From: Bacteroidota bacterium
GTDB taxonomy: Bacteria > Bacteroidota > Bacteroidia > Bacteroidales > JAKIYJ01
Reading direction: 5' to 3'
Assembly (NCBI GenBank): GCA_022708585.1
Contig: JAKIYJ010000068.1
Coordinates: forward strand, 1 to 7,361
DNA: 7,361 bases
Shown here: piece after piece, positions 5,401 through 7,361 of the stretch
How positions within the stretch are numbered: position 1 is the stretch's first letter
Layout of the letters: each line of letters starts with the position of its first letter
Translations under genes and position numbers: made by a program
The notes under the pieces: generated by a model
What the model was told of the DNA's origin: nothing
What the model saw: only the letters and a program-made list of their open reading frames with translations
Databases searched by the model: none

Positions 5401-7278
5401 TTATTTTTTGTTATTATCTAATTTTTCAAAAATAGAGTTATTGCTTATAAATTCAGGTACTATTTCTTTCATTTTTTTTACAAGGAGGAAAGTATCGTTT
5501 ACTTTGAGCATATTGAGGAGTTCTTCAATTTCTTTTTCAATGATTTGGGGGTCGTGGCGTATGATATTGGCAATCATAATACGGGGGTGATGTGTAGGTA
5601 TAGTATTTTCCTTATCGGCAAGCAGTTCCTCGTAAAGTTTTTCTCCTGGTCTCAATCCTGTATATACTATTTGAATATCTTTGCCAAGCGTTAAACTTGA
5701 AAGTTTAATCATTTTTTTAGCGAGGTCTAATATTTTAATACTCTTACCCATATCGAAGAGAAAAATTTCGCCTCCATTGCCCATACTGCCTGCTTCCAGA
5801 ACTAGCTGGCATGCTTCGGGGATAGTCATAAAATATCGTGTAACTTCTGGATGAGTGATGGTCAAGGGACCTCCTTTTTCAATTTGTTCTTTAAACAGAG
5901 GTATTATAGAGCCATTTGATCCCAACACATTTCCAAAACGAGTAGTAACAAATTTTGTTTTATTTTTGGCGTTGAGCGATTGTATATACATTTCGGCAAT
6001 ACGTTTAGATGCTCCCATAACACTTGTTGGATTAACAGCCTTATCGGTTGAAATCATCACAAATTTTTCGACATTATATTTTAGAGCTAAGTCTGCAATA
6101 ATTTTTGTTCCATAAACATTAGTATAAACAGCTTCATAAGGGTTGTTTTCCATAACGGGAACATGTTTATAGGCTGCTGCATGGTAGATTATATCAGGTC
6201 TATAATCATTAAACAAGTTTTCCATTATTGTTGCATCACAAATATCGGCTATAAAAAATTTGTAGTTATTATTTTTTAAATCGGCTGTCATTTCGAGTTC
6301 AAGGTGAAAAAGGGGAGTCTCAGCCTGATCTGTCAACAATAATAAATTATATGGCAAAGTTGAAATCTGTTTAACAAGTTCACTTCCTATTGAGCCTGCA
6401 GCTCCTGTAATCATTATATTTTTGCCAGTATGCAGTTTTCTTATTTTTTCATTTTCAATAACTACAGTTTCTCTGCCCAATAGATCTTCAATATTTACAC
6501 GTCGTATCTGTTTAAAACTTAATTCTCCGTTAATCCAGCGATCCAGTGGAGGAACTTCCAGTATTTTGGTCCCATAAGCAAGACATAATTCGGCAATTTC
6601 GTTTTTACGTGTAACAGGTATTTTATGTGTAGACAGAATAAGATGGGCAACATTATTGTTTTTAAGAAGTTGTTCAAGTTTATTACTATGATAAATTGGA
6701 ATATTTTCAAGTTTTTTGCCCATTTTGGCAGTATCATCGTCAAGAAAAGCTAAAATCTTGTACTTTGTACCTGCATCTCTCAATAAAGCTCTTGTAGCAA
6801 TCACACCACCTTCGCCTGCTCCAAAAATTATTACACTTTTTAAATCCCGTCCAGGCTGCATCCATTCATAATATATGGTTTTGATAAGAACCCTTGCACC
6901 CGCCAACGAAAATGTGGCTGTTATAAAATCTATAACAACAATGGAAAAAGGAATAAAAAATTTCCCATATCCTGAATAATATGTTATAACATTTGTTACA
7001 CTAAAAATTAAACTGCCACTAAGAACAGCAAGAAAAATCTTGATAATATCAGGTGAACTTGTATGTCTGATAATACCTGAATATGTTTTAAATACCCAGA
7101 AACTTATAGCTCTGATGAATACAACATAAGCCAATATCAATGGTATTGTGATTCTTTCTTCATAAGGAATGGAGAAATTGAATCTTAACAAGAATGCCAA
7201 TAAAACAGAGAATATACAGATTAAAATATCTCCAATAAAAATTATCCATCGTGGAATTAACGTTTTCGAAAAATGCAT
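5401..7278 (-). CDS. Membrane-bound UDP-sugar 4,6-dehydratase, PglF/WbpM/CapD family
   Basis: A 625-residue polysaccharide-biosynthesis enzyme, probably converting UDP-GlcNAc to the 4-keto-6-deoxy sugar used for surface glycans or capsule. Four hydrophobic segments (about 11-32, 44-63, 79-100, 107-135) anchor it in the inner membrane. A first Rossmann-like region follows (FGAGEGG, 152-158), then the catalytic short-chain dehydrogenase domain with the nucleotide-binding motif TGAAGSIGSE (291-300), HAAAYKHVPVME (366-377), STDKAVNPTSVMGASKR (410-426), TRFGNVLGSNGS (446-457) and GLRPGEKLYEELL (541-553). The catalytic set Thr411-Asp412-Lys413 with Met421-x3-Lys425 replaces the usual YxxxK, as known for PglF. 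Length is normal for the long membrane form. The ATG at 7278 gives the usual PRWxxxxxD N-terminus. Exact substrate and product cannot be decided from sequence. A -7 box lies about 13 bp upstream, within an inverted repeat. Confidence 0.93.
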   Translation of the reverse strand: MHFSKTLIPRWIIFIGDILICIFSVLLAFLLRFNFSIPYEERITIPLILAYVVFIRAISFWVFKTYSGIIRHTSSPDIIKIFLAVLSGSLIFSVTNVITYYSGYGKFFIPFSIVVIDFITATFSLAGARVLIKTIYYEWMQPGRDLKSVIIFGAGEGGVIATRALLRDAGTKYKILAFLDDDTAKMGKKLENIPIYHSNKLEQLLKNNNVAHLILSTHKIPVTRKNEIAELCLAYGTKILEVPPLDRWINGELSFKQIRRVNIEDLLGRETVVIENEKIRKLHTGKNIMITGAAGSIGSELVKQISTLPYNLLLLTDQAETPLFHLELEMTADLKNNNYKFFIADICDATIMENLFNDYRPDIIYHAAAYKHVPVMENNPYEAVYTNVYGTKIIADLALKYNVEKFVMISTDKAVNPTSVMGASKRIAEMYIQSLNAKNKTKFVTTRFGNVLGSNGSIIPLFKEQIEKGGPLTITHPEVTRYFMTIPEACQLVLEAGSMGNGGEIFLFDMGKSIKILDLAKKMIKLSSLTLGKDIQIVYTGLRPGEKLYEELLADKENTIPTHHPRIMIANIIRHDPQIIEKEIEELLNMLKVNDTFLLVKKMKEIVPEFISNNSIFEKLDNNKK

Positions 7279-7291
7279 TTCTTTTTTTGTG

Positions 7292-7299
7292 CAAATATA
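7292..7299 (-). promoter_or_regulatory. -7 promoter box facing the dehydratase gene
   Basis: On the minus strand this reads TATATTTG, an exact TAnnTTTG match ending 13 bp before the ATG at 7278, so the transcript leader would be very short. No TTTG or TTG lies 17-23 bp upstream on this strand in the present spacer orientation, so it may be weak as it stands. Confidence 0.45.
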
Positions 7300-7327
7300 A
7301 TTTAAAGCAATTATTTATGATATCTGA

Positions 7328-7360
7328 TTTGAAAAAAATAATTGCTTTAAATTATATTTG
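7328..7360 (+). promoter_or_regulatory. Rightward promoter, TTTG-N21-TATATTTG
   Basis: TTTG at 7328-7331 and TATATTTG at 7353-7360 are 21 bp apart, within the usual Bacteroidota -33/-7 spacing. The promoter faces out of the window to the right, implying a divergent gene there. The -33 box is in the spacer of the inverted repeat and the -7 box is in its right arm. Confidence 0.5.
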
Positions 7361-7361
7361 C

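Larger units (their letters stand above)
7291..7361. repeat. Perfect 26-bp inverted repeat with 19-bp spacer
   Basis: Positions 7291-7316 are the exact reverse complement of 7336-7361. The spacer is 7317-7335. The right arm ends on the last base of the window, so the repeat could extend further. It lies directly upstream of the dehydratase gene. Each arm holds an outward-facing TATATTTG box. It could be a divergent promoter region, a small invertible switch, a large operator, or an assembly artefact if this is a contig end. Confidence 0.85.

Noticed and set aside
6519..6743. Minus-strand 74-codon open frame inside the dehydratase gene
   Set aside because: It is an alternative frame within a continuous conserved coding region and has no independent support.
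7336..7361. Inverted repeat as an intrinsic terminator of a gene to the right
   Set aside because: The arms are almost entirely A+T with no G+C-rich stem, and they contain well-formed -7 boxes, so promoter function fits better; it cannot be excluded without the sequence beyond the window.

Overview
The window reads as chromosomal DNA of a low-GC member of the Bacteroidota. By eye it is about 30% G+C, and lower between genes. Three things support this: Bacteroidota-type -7 promoter boxes (TAnnTTTG) near several starts, no recognisable Shine-Dalgarno sequences, and the gene set itself (TruA, fused NnrE-NnrD, a small CPGC-motif DUF2752 membrane protein, an FGE/SUMF-fold secreted protein, and a PglF/WbpM-type nucleotide-sugar dehydratase). 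I cannot name a genus.

Layout from left to right. Positions 159-926 (+) carry truA, a tRNA pseudouridine synthase. It converges on a secreted FGE-sulfatase-fold protein at 1131-2054 (-). Upstream of that, on the same strand, is a two-gene operon: a DUF2752 membrane protein (3750-4067) whose stop overlaps by ATGA the start of the bifunctional NAD(P)HX repair enzyme (2248-3753). A divergent spacer separates this operon from a LuxR-family response regulator at 4364-4993 (+). A 407-bp convergent spacer rich in hairpins follows. Last is a 625-residue membrane-bound UDP-sugar 4,6-dehydratase at 5401-7278 (-), probably the entry to a surface-glycan or capsule locus lying to the right or elsewhere.

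The protein-coding content is mostly ordinary housekeeping, and the genes do not form one pathway. The less ordinary signal is in the spacers. A palindromic repeat of about 125-140 bp occurs three times (987-1120, 2112-2240, 5097-5239) in the same orientation, always at the 3' side of a gene. Its termini are inverted repeats and its central stem shows a paired base change. A second, unrelated 136-bp imperfect palindrome with MITE-like ends (4207-4342) sits 21 bp before the response regulator start. A REP-like hairpin (5292-5344) appears to share sequence with it. At the right edge a perfect 26-bp inverted repeat (7291-7316 / 7336-7361) carries an outward-facing -7 box in each arm and a single -35-like TTTG box in the 19-bp spacer. 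This could make transcription direction depend on spacer orientation, but it touches the window end and needs checking.

The response regulator lacks the phosphoacceptor aspartate (Val54 instead), so it is probably not controlled by ordinary phosphorylation. I found no CRISPR array, tRNA, rRNA, transposase gene or prophage gene.
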